Shown one piece after another: positions 9,626 to 16,527 of a DNA stretch of 22,071 nt. The stretch is from CAYJFX01 sp964370315. Its GTDB lineage: Bacteria > Spirochaetota > Spirochaetia > Treponematales > Treponemataceae. How positions within the stretch are numbered: the stretch's first letter is position 1; every line of letters begins with the position of its first letter. Both the position numbers and the translations under genes were made by a program. The notes under the pieces are model-generated. The model did not search any database. It was not told the DNA's origin and worked only from the letters and a program-made list of their open reading frames with translations. The stretch is taken from the NCBI GenBank assembly GCA_964370315.1, contig CAYJIS010000035.1, positions 1 through 22,071 on the forward strand, in the 5' to 3' direction.

Positions 9626-10798
9626 ATTATTTCTAATGAGCCTTGCTTTTTTTATATTTAGCGTTGGATTTTTCTTTTGCATTTCAATAACTGTTTTTTC
9701 AACAGCTCTTTTTTTCTCGTCTCCAAAGTCAAACAATTCTTGCTGTACAGGAAGTTCAGAGTCTTCTATGTTTTGTGCTGCTATTCCTAAAAGTCTAATG
9801 GGACGACCAGATTCATATTTTTTATCAAATAATTTTTTTACTCGTGTAAATAAGTCATCAGCCGAAGATATGGTTCTAGTTGTAGTTTCTTGAACACTAA
9901 GAGTCGTAAAGTCTTCATAGCGAATTTTTACATGTGCAGTTCGGCTAGTCCATTTTTCTGAAAAAAGACGAAACATTACATCCCATGCCAAGTGCATCAG
10001 GGCTGTATCAATAGTATATCGATCCGTTACATCAAAAGAAAAGGTTGTTTCTGAACTAATAGATTTTGTTTTTGGTGTTTTATTGAATGTCTCTTGTAAT
10101 GTTCCACGAACAGAATTATATAAAAAAATACCTGTGGCTTCTCCAAAAAGATTTTTTAGCAAATTTAATGATGCTTTTTTTATATCTTTAGAACTATAAA
10201 AACCTGCTTCATTTAATCTCGAAAGTGTTTTTTCTCCAATGCCCCAAATATCCTTAATTGGTAACTGCAGCATAAAGTCTTCTTCTTTTCCTCGTTCAAC
10301 TATAAATAGTCCATCAGGTTTTTTCATGCCTGAGCATATTTTTGCAATATATTTTGTTGAAGCTATACCAACAGAAACGGTTAATTGTGTTTTTTCAAAA
10401 ACTCTCTGCTTTAACTCTTGGGCTACTTTTTCTGGTGGGCCAAATAGTCTTTCTGTTCCACTTATGTCTATAAAAGCTTCATCGACAGATATTTGATGTA
10501 CATCTGGTGAAAACTCACTAAAAACAGACATAACCTCTTTTGATTTCTCTTGATAACGATCCATCCTCCCGCGGATGAAAATCCCATGTGGACATAGCTT
10601 AACTGCAGTAGCTATTGGCATAGCTGAGCGAACTCCATAGGCTCTAGCTTCATAAGAACATGTTGAAACAACACCACGCTTATCTGTAGGCAAGCTTCCA
10701 ACGATTACTGGTTTTCCCTTATATTCAGGATTGTCTAATTGTTCTACGGAAGCGTAAAAAGCATCAAGGTCTACGTGTATAAAACATTTATCATTCAT
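4922..10798 (-). CDS. dinB: DNA polymerase IV (DinB) fused in frame to a large exported OMP
   Basis: This is one uninterrupted frame of 1958 codons. Residues 1-391 are a complete Y-family translesion polymerase. The palm begins FIHVDLDAFYASVE (D10 catalytic, F14 near the steric gate). YEARAYGVRSAMP follows at 49-61, then SVDEAF at 104-109 with catalytic D106 and E107. A helix-hairpin-helix (IWGIGEKTLSRL) and a little-finger domain come next. QQELF at 352-356 fits the sliding-clamp motif, and the usual DinB tail ends near KKARLI (383-388). With no stop, the frame runs on at M392 into a signal peptide and a putative 1567-residue outer-membrane protein. DinB is cytoplasmic, so one joined polypeptide makes little cellular sense. 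A single T-to-A change at codon 389 (AGA in place of TGA) would explain the join. The start overlaps the upstream membrane-protein gene by 4 bases (ATGA), with GAGAG 7 bases before it. Confidence 0.85.
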   Translation of the reverse strand: MNDKCFIHVDLDAFYASVEQLDNPEYKGKPVIVGSLPTDKRGVVSTCSYEARAYGVRSAMPIATAVKLCPHGIFIRGRMDRYQEKSKEVMSVFSEFSPDVHQISVDEAFIDISGTERLFGPPEKVAQELKQRVFEKTQLTVSVGIASTKYIAKICSGMKKPDGLFIVERGKEEDFMLQLPIKDIWGIGEKTLSRLNEAGFYSSKDIKKASLNLLKNLFGEATGIFLYNSVRGTLQETFNKTPKTKSISSETTFSFDVTDRYTIDTALMHLAWDVMFRLFSEKWTSRTAHVKIRYEDFTTLSVQETTTRTISSADDLFTRVKKLFDKKYESGRPIRLLGIAAQNIEDSELPVQQELFDFGDEKKRAVEKTVIEMQKKNPTLNIKKARLIRNNMILLFMLSMSFFSFTKNFTMYAQDQNSFQLPLFDSYQQSLEPRAIFNVSPQDDQVEFYAQGTWEAKFSSFLDISNSTSNSQGIEFSFDAPIFIQKTDLTVWFLLQDTWYFEANVADDYEESTVAAGYYGENILKHVRIGNRHISFPETYGVTDAEKGVGSGSNEAPGIMAHWNGDDWVADFLVRYDLTEQMEKTWVGENESNETIINISDWQRGARFIFPENFVHNITAIFMETDNTNEHFYTDDSGISYKKLSTSEYLIVPSKNMLILDKPTDKNILVQYENTTPDLGSFNDPRSFLGVTQQVFFDYDLTHYTVQRTTDSYSDFITTIDGKSAIIAQKSNYFSPFLDSSLYSLSSFSQVDSVSIISNSTKISEKDYGSVLLDSSTLEIPGFTDTDIFDEKKTYIQAFIQNRSSTSNDASLRFPFASQMPLVYLTPTADTSIIQKSSDIVISVTNYSQNSVLDIGTNAIAGSINVYRNGIKENLFRYDNKTGVVKLTSTVGTFDTIRITWRESTEIASNGSVSAAIGFERQLNENLAMNVSSSLLWPIFESTAYTDENSYANGSINAAYTIQYNKNELALTNTLSASFQSPDITNTYRIESMDDTITNDIFLASNSVILLPENFTPTLNARPNGTAPNPALNAGEKVEIEVNTTRISDFDGYIVTSDWEITEHNNWVSFGIDLDESAQDLASTQNMSIWIKNADLPNDYKIFLQLGVSDDESQLFESPLEIPTWEITSIDVTSDVETSFDRSRNDWQKITLLLKDEDRAKLEVHQNARIIIQAGNVTASARGNISVGPLELYGSAFNIQTNDIIQFDSKSVRQSESNKAETTQMSLFNIGETNFVQYFNWDTGITSEKGSVISYFESIPMSSYESIGFFAYVSTITAGENSSLQLVLERPTEYSTEIALDIELHESFLLALQDSWHEITFNLITKKMYIGTREMISSSYTVNKVNTNVAPTKFSAYFKGIGEMYLDELYLENAIWEFASENKLDIAWSNPELDIKNNDFTIIGKPEINSIVRAGVSVPLETEGLETEIGLVVDSNAKLDILGFSTEGILIFSSSNQENLLSNQNNFFLIESAGHKITTTPFSLLTKIITLQEEYRYMPVSNSATKVENIELHFLPLGFNLETSFRTEAEQTQNAFTQDVQIINTFIHSVDDFQYSVSANMFAFQNGYSETFLSSSYGSSWLDLSQVQFSIGNESANKRNIGISLNQKFTFPFNDFAPQLYLEAGNVYTDVIESVNTSTDRISFILPVTFGQHSFSASWSKKSFSTSTTSAGGNYFDDTNFYIKNLQARSWAYISFPFYDLFSASITNNMLESAKNNTNTTSTGYTSQYSLNWQRKFSPSALDILIPTKASIAFSRDIRATSIDVSDIVQLSSNIDFLAFNTFGRFSALQTFNWYEQEEILQSLRVSYSTDKNDLQNWRLEFSGYNQVTFFLQNNETIRTLVEGSIDTNTDWNAKIEGAWNRDGVTSLLLDGMIFFFPNIIETNQGIERENSIYASFAKTTQDFENSDLEQLYGVNHSVEAFVTNFASIGLEIAVELLLYNESFAVQNTLTLSGKLSF

Positions 10799-12816
10799 TG
10801 CAGTACTCTCAAAGTGGGTTGCAATGTTATTTTTTCAATACCAAATTCAGTCTGTATCCATGCAGTAATAATACAAGTAATTTCTAAGTCTCCCTTGGAT
10901 GTAAAGCTTAAAATAAAGGGATTTGGTGGATGTTCATCTATGGTAAATATTGCAGTGTAAGATTTAGATAGTATGTCATATGGGTAATTTGCATCAAAAA
11001 TTGGTAGCGGGTCTTGAGAACTTATTTCAATGGTATAGCGAAGTACTTGTTCTACTGTGTTTACTCTTACGGTGTGCAATGTATATCCTAATTGACTTTC
11101 TTGTTCAATGTTTATATTAAAATTATTGTATAGTGATTCTAGTTCTTGTTGTGTTATTGTTTTTCTAGTAGATGTATAGATTTTTACAGTAATAAGCATT
11201 GTTATAAGCAGCACAATAAATGTACTTATTACAAAGAGAATAAACTTGATAATTTTCTTTTGATTTATTTTAAGTTTCATACCCCATAACTTTAAGCGTA
11301 TTAAAATTCTAATTGCCATTATTTGGAAAGGTAGTAATATACAGGCCATCAGAATATTATTAAAAAAACTTGCATTACTTATATAATCAAAAGATTGTAA
11401 ATAGTCTAGCTGTGCAACATTAAAAATATATGGGAAGAACGGAAGTATCATTAGTGCTAAACAAATGGTGATATGATGTACTTTTCTCATTTTTTGAGAG
11501 ACTTGAATAATTATGTACTGGCCTAAAAATAGTGGAAACAACGTAATTTCAACCAGTGAAAAGATTACAATGTTTATAAGAGCACTAATTGATAACATGT
11601 ATGCATAAATAAAACCTGTAAGCGGAATTTTAACCAAAAACTGAAATAAAGAAAAAAGCATTAAAAAAAGTATTGTAAATGCAATTTTAATTATAAATGA
11701 AAATAGGATTAGATTGTGTTCATGTGGTACAAATACTGAAATTACGTTTTGAGAAATATACAAAAATAAACCCGTAATAAATACAATAAGTGGAAATAGG
11801 TACCATGTACGCATAAATTCAAGTTTATGTATTTGATGATGTTTACCTCTCATAAATGAAAAATAAAAAAAGGCAAAGAGGATTATTGAAATAGAAATAA
11901 ATAATGTTATCAAATAGAATTCTTCTGTTAAGAAATAGGTTTGCGAAAAAAGTTGAATATAAGAATAATTTGTATCGACATTTGATAGGTCAGAATATGA
12001 GTATTCATCTAATAATGTGTTAAGCATTAGAAAAACATTCTCACTATTAGATGTGTTAAGGTTTATTAGTATACTTGCTATATCGCTTTCTAACCAAACA
12101 CCTAAAAGACTGTTGTTTGAAATAAAATTTAGTCTGTATAGGGTTAAAAAATAACCTTCAACATAATATAAAACATTTGCCTTTGCAAAGCTTGTAATTA
12201 TTGTTTTAAAAAAGCCCAAAGGTGTAATTAACTCTTCTTGTTCAGATGCCTTTCCACCAGGAGTAATTTTTACTAATTCATCAAAGGAAAGCATTGAAGT
12301 AAAAGAGTCTGTTTCATTACTTGAGCTCTGAGCTTCCAAAATAATACTTGCGGTGTTTTCATTGTTATTTAGACTATTAATATATGTTTTGCTGCCTTGT
12401 GGTTCAAAAAATGGATATTTTGAATTAAATGTACTATCAACAATTGTGTTTGAATCATTAGCGGTAAATACAACATTAATTGAATATGGATAATCCCTAC
12501 TTATAAGGGTTTGTAAAAAATTGATGTATTCAGGCAAAAAATCTGTTGCATAGTTTTGTGGAATTACAATAATAAGGTTTTTATCTTCTATGTTTTCCAA
12601 GTTTGCATCATGTTCTATAATTACATTATAGGGAAAATCTTGCGAAAGAGTATTATCAAGTTCTTGTATTATGGGATTAAAACCATTAATGGTTAGTGCG
12701 TTTCTAATATTATCACTCATTAATGCAGCATCAGCTTTTTGTACATCTTGTGCACTAGCAAAAAAAAGACAAAGAAAAAAGAGAATAGTAAAACAAAAAT
12801 ATCGCAAAAACTTCAT
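10795..12816 (-). CDS. Polytopic membrane protein with periplasmic N- and C-terminal domains, function unknown
   Basis: The 673-residue product starts with a signal peptide (about 1-22: MKFLRYFCFT..., FFASA-Q). Residues 23-300 form a soluble domain with alternating alpha/beta character (NLIIVIPQNYA, YSINVVFTAND). About eight transmembrane helices follow, near 301-321, 338-360, 368-394, 401-420, 423-437, 448-467, 485-508 and 523-545. A soluble domain of about 125 residues closes the protein. An even helix count puts both soluble domains on the periplasmic side. The order (extracytoplasmic alpha/beta domain, then a membrane block) recalls M28-peptidase-like membrane proteins, but I see no metal-binding His/Asp/Glu set, so this is only an impression. 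An AGG sits 7 bases before the ATG. It is first in the operon and overlaps the DinB-OMP gene by 4 bases, so a role with that envelope protein is conceivable. Confidence 0.75.
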   Translation of the reverse strand: MKFLRYFCFTILFFLCLFFASAQDVQKADAALMSDNIRNALTINGFNPIIQELDNTLSQDFPYNVIIEHDANLENIEDKNLIIVIPQNYATDFLPEYINFLQTLISRDYPYSINVVFTANDSNTIVDSTFNSKYPFFEPQGSKTYINSLNNNENTASIILEAQSSSNETDSFTSMLSFDELVKITPGGKASEQEELITPLGFFKTIITSFAKANVLYYVEGYFLTLYRLNFISNNSLLGVWLESDIASILINLNTSNSENVFLMLNTLLDEYSYSDLSNVDTNYSYIQLFSQTYFLTEEFYLITLFISISIILFAFFYFSFMRGKHHQIHKLEFMRTWYLFPLIVFITGLFLYISQNVISVFVPHEHNLILFSFIIKIAFTILFLMLFSLFQFLVKIPLTGFIYAYMLSISALINIVIFSLVEITLFPLFLGQYIIIQVSQKMRKVHHITICLALMILPFFPYIFNVAQLDYLQSFDYISNASFFNNILMACILLPFQIMAIRILIRLKLWGMKLKINQKKIIKFILFVISTFIVLLITMLITVKIYTSTRKTITQQELESLYNNFNINIEQESQLGYTLHTVRVNTVEQVLRYTIEISSQDPLPIFDANYPYDILSKSYTAIFTIDEHPPNPFILSFTSKGDLEITCIITAWIQTEFGIEKITLQPTLRVLQ

Positions 12817-12859
12817 AATTTAGCCTAAAACTTATTTTATTATATGGTCAATACTAAGT

Positions 12860-12889
12860 TTGACATACTAACACAAAATATGATACTAT
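12860..12889 (+). promoter_or_regulatory. Candidate promoter for the lipoprotein-trmB-ligA operon
   Basis: TTGACA (12860-12865) is a consensus -35 box. Possible -10 boxes are GATACT (12882-12887, spacing 16) or TACTAT (12884-12889, spacing 18). Transcription would begin about 190 bases before the lipoprotein start codon, giving a long leader (roughly 12895-13086). I find no convincing riboswitch or attenuator in that leader. Confidence 0.45.
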
Positions 12890-12899
12890 TATATCAGAT
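12878..12899. repeat. Imperfect palindrome overlapping the divergent -10 regions
   Basis: ATATGATA (12878-12885), a 6-base spacer and TATCAGAT (12892-12899) form a two-fold symmetric site with seven of eight positions matching. It covers the candidate -10 elements of both divergent promoters, a position typical of an operator. AT-rich sequence makes such symmetry common, so it is only suggestive. Confidence 0.3.
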
Positions 12900-12916
12900 T
12901 ATGAGTGAATCTACAA
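12888..12916 (-). promoter_or_regulatory. Candidate promoter for the membrane-protein/dinB operon
   Basis: Read on the minus strand, TTGTAG (12916-12911) and a perfect TATAAT (12893-12888) are 17 bases apart, about 70 bases before the start codon at 12816. It overlaps the candidate plus-strand promoter in the same divergent intergenic region. Confidence 0.45.
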
Positions 12917-13086
12917 GGTCATGTACAATTAAACTACCTCTAAAAGAAAATTTGCAATTATATATTTTACGTGAGGTTTTGTATTTTGATTTGGCAAAGT
13001 GGTGTTAATATGAAATTATCAATTACTCGCATTTTATTTCAAAATCTTTCTAATGCAATAAATACATTACGGTAGAAGTTTTAGCA

Positions 13087-13722
13087 ATGAAAAATGTTAT
13101 TGTCGTTTTATGTAGTATTATATGTATTTTTCTTTTTGCTTGTGAAGATACAACTCCCTCACTAGGCATTGTTCGCCATATGGTTTTATACGACTATGAT
13201 TCAAGTATGAATAAACCAACGCAGCGTTTAGCAGTATATGTTGAAATTTTATCAGATCCTCAAAAAATCCAAACTATTGAGATTACATCAGTAGACTCAG
13301 ATTTAACTTGGACCATAGATGAGCCTATTGCTGTAAGTGACAGTTCTACGGGTAAGGTGTGGCTAGGCTCTTCAAATTTGCTTACTCCTAGCGATATTCC
13401 TTTTTCACAGGGACAATATCGACTTCGTTATACCGATGTCGCACAAAGACAAGTAGACCTTTTTTTTACTATACACGATTTTTTATCAGTTGATGATTTA
13501 AATATATCGGATTATCAAATAAACAAGGTAGCTGTATTCGATGCTTTAGCTAATATTATTTACTTTGGTGATAGAATTGGAGAAAGCGAACTATTAGCAA
13601 AACATCCTAATGCGTATCGGTATAGAGATATTTCTTTAAGAGATGATTATCATGGAGGAATAATTTATACATCGCAGTTTTTGCAAAGCGATACAAATGA
13701 AATAGAGGTAGAAAATGAATGA
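13087..13722 (+). CDS. Small lipoprotein of unknown function
   Basis: The 211-residue product begins with a short lipoprotein signal peptide. After MKN and a hydrophobic run comes FLFAC with the acylated cysteine at position 19, a loose lipobox of the kind spirochetes accept. The mature protein is about 190 residues, acidic, with alternating beta-like strands (QRLAVYVEIL, QTIEITSVDSD, QYRLRYTDV). I do not recognise a domain. GGTAGAAG about 8 bases before the ATG is a mediocre ribosome site. Its last 8 bases overlap trmB, so the two are translated together. Whether it works with TrmB or merely shares the transcript cannot be told. Confidence 0.75.
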   Translation: MKNVIVVLCSIICIFLFACEDTTPSLGIVRHMVLYDYDSSMNKPTQRLAVYVEILSDPQKIQTIEITSVDSDLTWTIDEPIAVSDSSTGKVWLGSSNLLTPSDIPFSQGQYRLRYTDVAQRQVDLFFTIHDFLSVDDLNISDYQINKVAVFDALANIIYFGDRIGESELLAKHPNAYRYRDISLRDDYHGGIIYTSQFLQSDTNEIEVENE

Positions 13723-14416
13723 TAACAATATAAGCGATGATCAAAAAGTATATCATAAAAAAATTAGGTCTTTTGTTTTACGTTCAGGAAGAATGACAGA
13801 ATCTCAACAGAGGGAATACAATGCATTAAAAGATTCATGGTGCCTGGCATATAATAAATCTCACATTAATTTTTCAGATTTGTATAACAATACGAACGAA
13901 GTGATAGTTGAGATTGGTTTTGGTATGGGGCATGCAACAATAGAGATTGCAAAAAATAATCCTGATAAAAATTACTTGGGAATTGAAGTTCATAAAAGCG
14001 GGGTAGGAAGGGTTCTTCGAGAAATAAAAGAAAATAACCTTCATAACTTATATATTATAGAGCATGATGCGGTAGAGGTTTTACACTCAATGATTGGTGA
14101 AAAATCAATACAAGGATTTCATATCTTTTTTCCAGACCCATGGCCAAAGAAAAAGCATCACAAAAGACGTCTTGTACAAAAAGATTTTATAGAAGTATTG
14201 TCAGAGAAATTAAGTTCAAATGGTTACATTTATATGGCAACGGATTGGGAACCATATGCTGAGTTTGCTCTTGAAGAGTTTTCAAAAGTCAGTTCGATGC
14301 AAAATGAATATAATGGTTTTTCTCCCAAAGTAACTTGGAGACCGATAACTAATTTTGAACGGAAGGGAACAAAGGCAAATAGAAATATTTTTGAGCTATA
14401 TGTTACAAAAAAATAG
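13715..14416 (+). CDS. trmB: tRNA (guanine-N7-)-methyltransferase TrmB
   Basis: The enzyme transfers a methyl group from S-adenosylmethionine to N7 of G46 in the variable loop of tRNAs. The Rossmann SAM site is EIGFGMGHA (66-74), with acidic IEVH near residue 90. The family hallmark FFPDPWPKKKHHKRRL spans about 138-153, and TDWEPYAEF (176-184) and TNFERKGTKANRNIFEL (212-228) complete the C-terminal signature. At 233 residues it has the normal length. The start ATG at 13715 lies inside the lipoprotein gene and follows GAGG (13705-13708) by 6 bases. Its stop is immediately followed by the ligA ribosome site. Confidence 0.95.
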   Translation: MNDNNISDDQKVYHKKIRSFVLRSGRMTESQQREYNALKDSWCLAYNKSHINFSDLYNNTNEVIVEIGFGMGHATIEIAKNNPDKNYLGIEVHKSGVGRVLREIKENNLHNLYIIEHDAVEVLHSMIGEKSIQGFHIFFPDPWPKKKHHKRRLVQKDFIEVLSEKLSSNGYIYMATDWEPYAEFALEEFSKVSSMQNEYNGFSPKVTWRPITNFERKGTKANRNIFELYVTKK

Positions 14417-14418
14417 GA
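14415..14418 (+). promoter_or_regulatory. Ribosome binding site that decides the ligA start
   Basis: AGGA overlaps the trmB stop codon and stands 7 bases before ATG 14426. A TTG at 14423 is in frame but only 4 bases away, so ATG 14426 is the better start. Confidence 0.6.
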
Positions 14419-14425
14419 TTAATTG

Positions 14426-16387
14426 ATGAATAAAGAAAGAATAGATAACCTCGTTGAACTTATTACTTACCACCAACATAAATATTATGCAGATGAAGCC
14501 GAAATAAGTGATGGTGAATTTGACTTGTTATGGGATGAGTTAAAAGTACTAGATCCCAATAATCAGATATTACAAAATGTAGGTAGTGACATCGTATCTG
14601 ATGAATTATTCTCTGCAATTCCTTCTGGAACATTTGAAAAGGCCGCTCACGTTATACCAATGGGGAGCCAAGAAAAGGCTGCAAATGAAGAAGAGTTTGA
14701 AACGTGGGCTAAAAAAATGAACTTCACGGAATACCTTGTAGAATATAAGTTGGATGGAGCGAGTCTTGAACTGCAATACGAAAACGGCATATTTATAAAA
14801 GCAGTAACACGTGGTGACGGAACGATTGGTGATGACATAAGCCGAAATGTTCGAAAAATGAAAGGATTCGTAGAAAATCTTAGCGTTCCGTTATCTGGTG
14901 GCGTTCGCGGTGAAGTAATCATGACAAAGGATGTTCATTCCACTTATTTTCCAGATAAGGCAAACTGCCGTAATGCTGCAAATGGGCTCATGAAACGAAA
15001 AGACGGCGAGGGTAGCGAACACTTACAAATTATGTGCTATGATGCGTGGTTTTCACCTAATCCAATAAATATCAAAGCACTATCATATAATAAAGCTGAA
15101 CTGCCCTTTGCATGTGAAAATGAAAAAATAACCTGGCTTTCAAACCAAGGCTTTGCTACAACAATGATAAAACTTTGTAAAACAGTAAAAGATGTTGTTA
15201 GCTACCGAGAGGAAGTTACAGAACTTAGAAACACTTTAAACTATGATATCGATGGCCTTGTAGTAAAGGGTTTAGATATAGATTACATGGATGCAAAACG
15301 TGCGCGCCCTGAAAAACAAATTGCCTTTAAGTTCAGCTTAGAAGAAGCTATAAGTATTTTGAGAAATGTTATATGGAATGAGTCTGGGGCTACCTATACA
15401 CCTATTGCAGAGTTTGACATGGTAGAACTTGCAGGCACGAGGGTGCAAAGAGCAAGTTTAGTAAATCCCAATACCATTAGAAACCTTGGTGTAAAAATTG
15501 GAAGCCATGTAGTTGTTACAAAACGTGGAGAAATTATTCCTAAAATTGAGCGCGTTATTGGTACAGAAAATGATGACTTATCTCTTTTTTCAACACTAAC
15601 AGATATTCAGTTTCCAACTAAATGTGAAACATGTGGTTCAAAAATAGTAGATGATGGAACGCGTCTTTTGTGTCCAAACCTCAAATGCGAAAAGCGCATA
15701 CACCACAGAATAGAAAAATGGGTAAATGTTCTTGATATTCGAGACTTTGGTGTAACCCTTATTAAAAGGTTGTATGAAGCAAAAAGGCTACAACGGGTAA
15801 GCGATGTATATTCTCTCACTATAGGAGAATTAGCTACCTTAGAGGGACTCGGAGAAAAAAGTGCTCAAAAAATTATAGCATCTATTCAAGCCAGAACAAA
15901 CATAAGCCTTGCTAAGTTTATTGCAGGTTTTGACATTGAGGGAATAGGCGAAACCTTAGTAGAAAAATTAGTTGAGGCAGGTTTTGACACATTAGAAAAA
16001 CTTCTAAATGCAAGTGAAAGCGATATTGCTACTGTTTCCGGCTTTGCAGAGATTACAGCTAAAACACTTATAACAGGCTTAGCTGATTGTAAAGATGAAA
16101 TGGTGAGCCTTACACAAAAAACGATAAAAATAAAAACTATAGATAAAAATAATGCAAAACTTGCAGGCCTTTCATTTTGTTTTACAGGAGAGCTTCATAC
16201 AATGAAGAGAAGTGCAGCAGAAACTCTCGTTAAAGAAGCTGGTGGTACGACAAAGAGTTCTGTTGTTAAAGGTTTGAGTTATCTTGTAACAAATGATACC
16301 AGTTCTGGCTCTTCAAAAAATAAAAAAGCTAACGATTTAGGAGTGCCGATTATTAATGAAGAAGAGTTTATAAGGTTAATAAAGTAA
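14426..16387 (+). CDS. ligA: NAD+-dependent DNA ligase LigA
   Basis: LigA seals nicks in DNA using NAD+ and joins Okazaki fragments. The protein has 653 residues, slightly shorter than E. coli LigA (671), with all modules present. Domain Ia is HQHKYYADEAEISDGEFD (16-33). The adenylation motif is EYKLDG, with nucleophile K108. RGEVIM and IDGLVVK follow, and then an OB fold (YTPIAEFDMVELAGTRVQRASL). A four-cysteine zinc finger uses C400, C403, C416 and C421. Tandem helix-hairpin-helix motifs (LEGLGEKSAQKI, IEGIGETLVEKL) lead to a C-terminal BRCT domain (about 575-653, LAGLSFCFTGEL). No catalytic residue is missing, so it should be active and probably essential. It ends the lipoprotein-trmB-ligA operon. 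Confidence 0.97.
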   Translation: MNKERIDNLVELITYHQHKYYADEAEISDGEFDLLWDELKVLDPNNQILQNVGSDIVSDELFSAIPSGTFEKAAHVIPMGSQEKAANEEEFETWAKKMNFTEYLVEYKLDGASLELQYENGIFIKAVTRGDGTIGDDISRNVRKMKGFVENLSVPLSGGVRGEVIMTKDVHSTYFPDKANCRNAANGLMKRKDGEGSEHLQIMCYDAWFSPNPINIKALSYNKAELPFACENEKITWLSNQGFATTMIKLCKTVKDVVSYREEVTELRNTLNYDIDGLVVKGLDIDYMDAKRARPEKQIAFKFSLEEAISILRNVIWNESGATYTPIAEFDMVELAGTRVQRASLVNPNTIRNLGVKIGSHVVVTKRGEIIPKIERVIGTENDDLSLFSTLTDIQFPTKCETCGSKIVDDGTRLLCPNLKCEKRIHHRIEKWVNVLDIRDFGVTLIKRLYEAKRLQRVSDVYSLTIGELATLEGLGEKSAQKIIASIQARTNISLAKFIAGFDIEGIGETLVEKLVEAGFDTLEKLLNASESDIATVSGFAEITAKTLITGLADCKDEMVSLTQKTIKIKTIDKNNAKLAGLSFCFTGELHTMKRSAAETLVKEAGGTTKSSVVKGLSYLVTNDTSSGSSKNKKANDLGVPIINEEEFIRLIK

Positions 16388-16501
16388 TTAGCAAGGAATA
16401 TGTGTTTGATTATTAGGTTTAAAAAGTTCTAATCTTGTTGCAAGGACTAGTAATGTACTCGCTATAAATAATGTCTGCGCCACTAGTGATTGGAATGACA
16501 C
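16388..16501 (-). other. Short open stretch with one hydrophobic helix, possibly a gene remnant
   Basis: Between the convergent ligA and M23 genes, the minus strand is open for 37 codons from GTG 16501 to TAA 16390-16388. The centre of the peptide (SLVAQTLFIASTLLVLATRL) looks like one membrane helix, followed by a polar tail. There is no ribosome site and no ATG. It may be the decayed end of a membrane-protein gene or chance, and I would not annotate it as a working gene. Confidence 0.2.
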
Positions 16502-16514
16502 ATTGTGGCCCAGA
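16474..16514 (-). terminator. Stem-loop, possible terminator of the recO-recJ-M23 operon
   Basis: TCTGCGCCAC (16474-16483) and GTGGCCCAGA (16505-16514) pair at nine of ten positions around a 21-base loop, GC-rich against an AT-rich background. It begins 13 bases after the M23 stop codon. On the minus strand it is followed by CATTATTT, which is only partly T-rich. It could also serve ligA from the other side, but the plus-strand flank has no T-run. Confidence 0.35.
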
Positions 16515-16527
16515 CTCTAATTATAAC

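Noticed and set aside
9570..9893. 107-codon plus-strand frame opposite the DinB-OMP junction
   Set aside because: Hydrophobic but antisense to conserved DinB residues, without a ribosome site; considered because it spans the odd junction, then dismissed.
12901..13008. A 35-codon plus-strand frame (MSESTRSC...) between the divergent operons
   Set aside because: No ribosome site, no recognisable protein, and it lies in the probable leader of the lipoprotein operon; chance is likely.
13010..13075. A 21-codon plus-strand frame (MKLSITRIL...) just before the lipoprotein gene
   Set aside because: Too short to support, with no clear ribosome site; a leader peptide is possible but nothing marks it as one.
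16474..16514. The GC-rich stem-loop as a small RNA or recombination site
   Set aside because: There is no promoter or T-tract pattern for an independent RNA and no flanking repeats; a weak terminator is the simpler reading.
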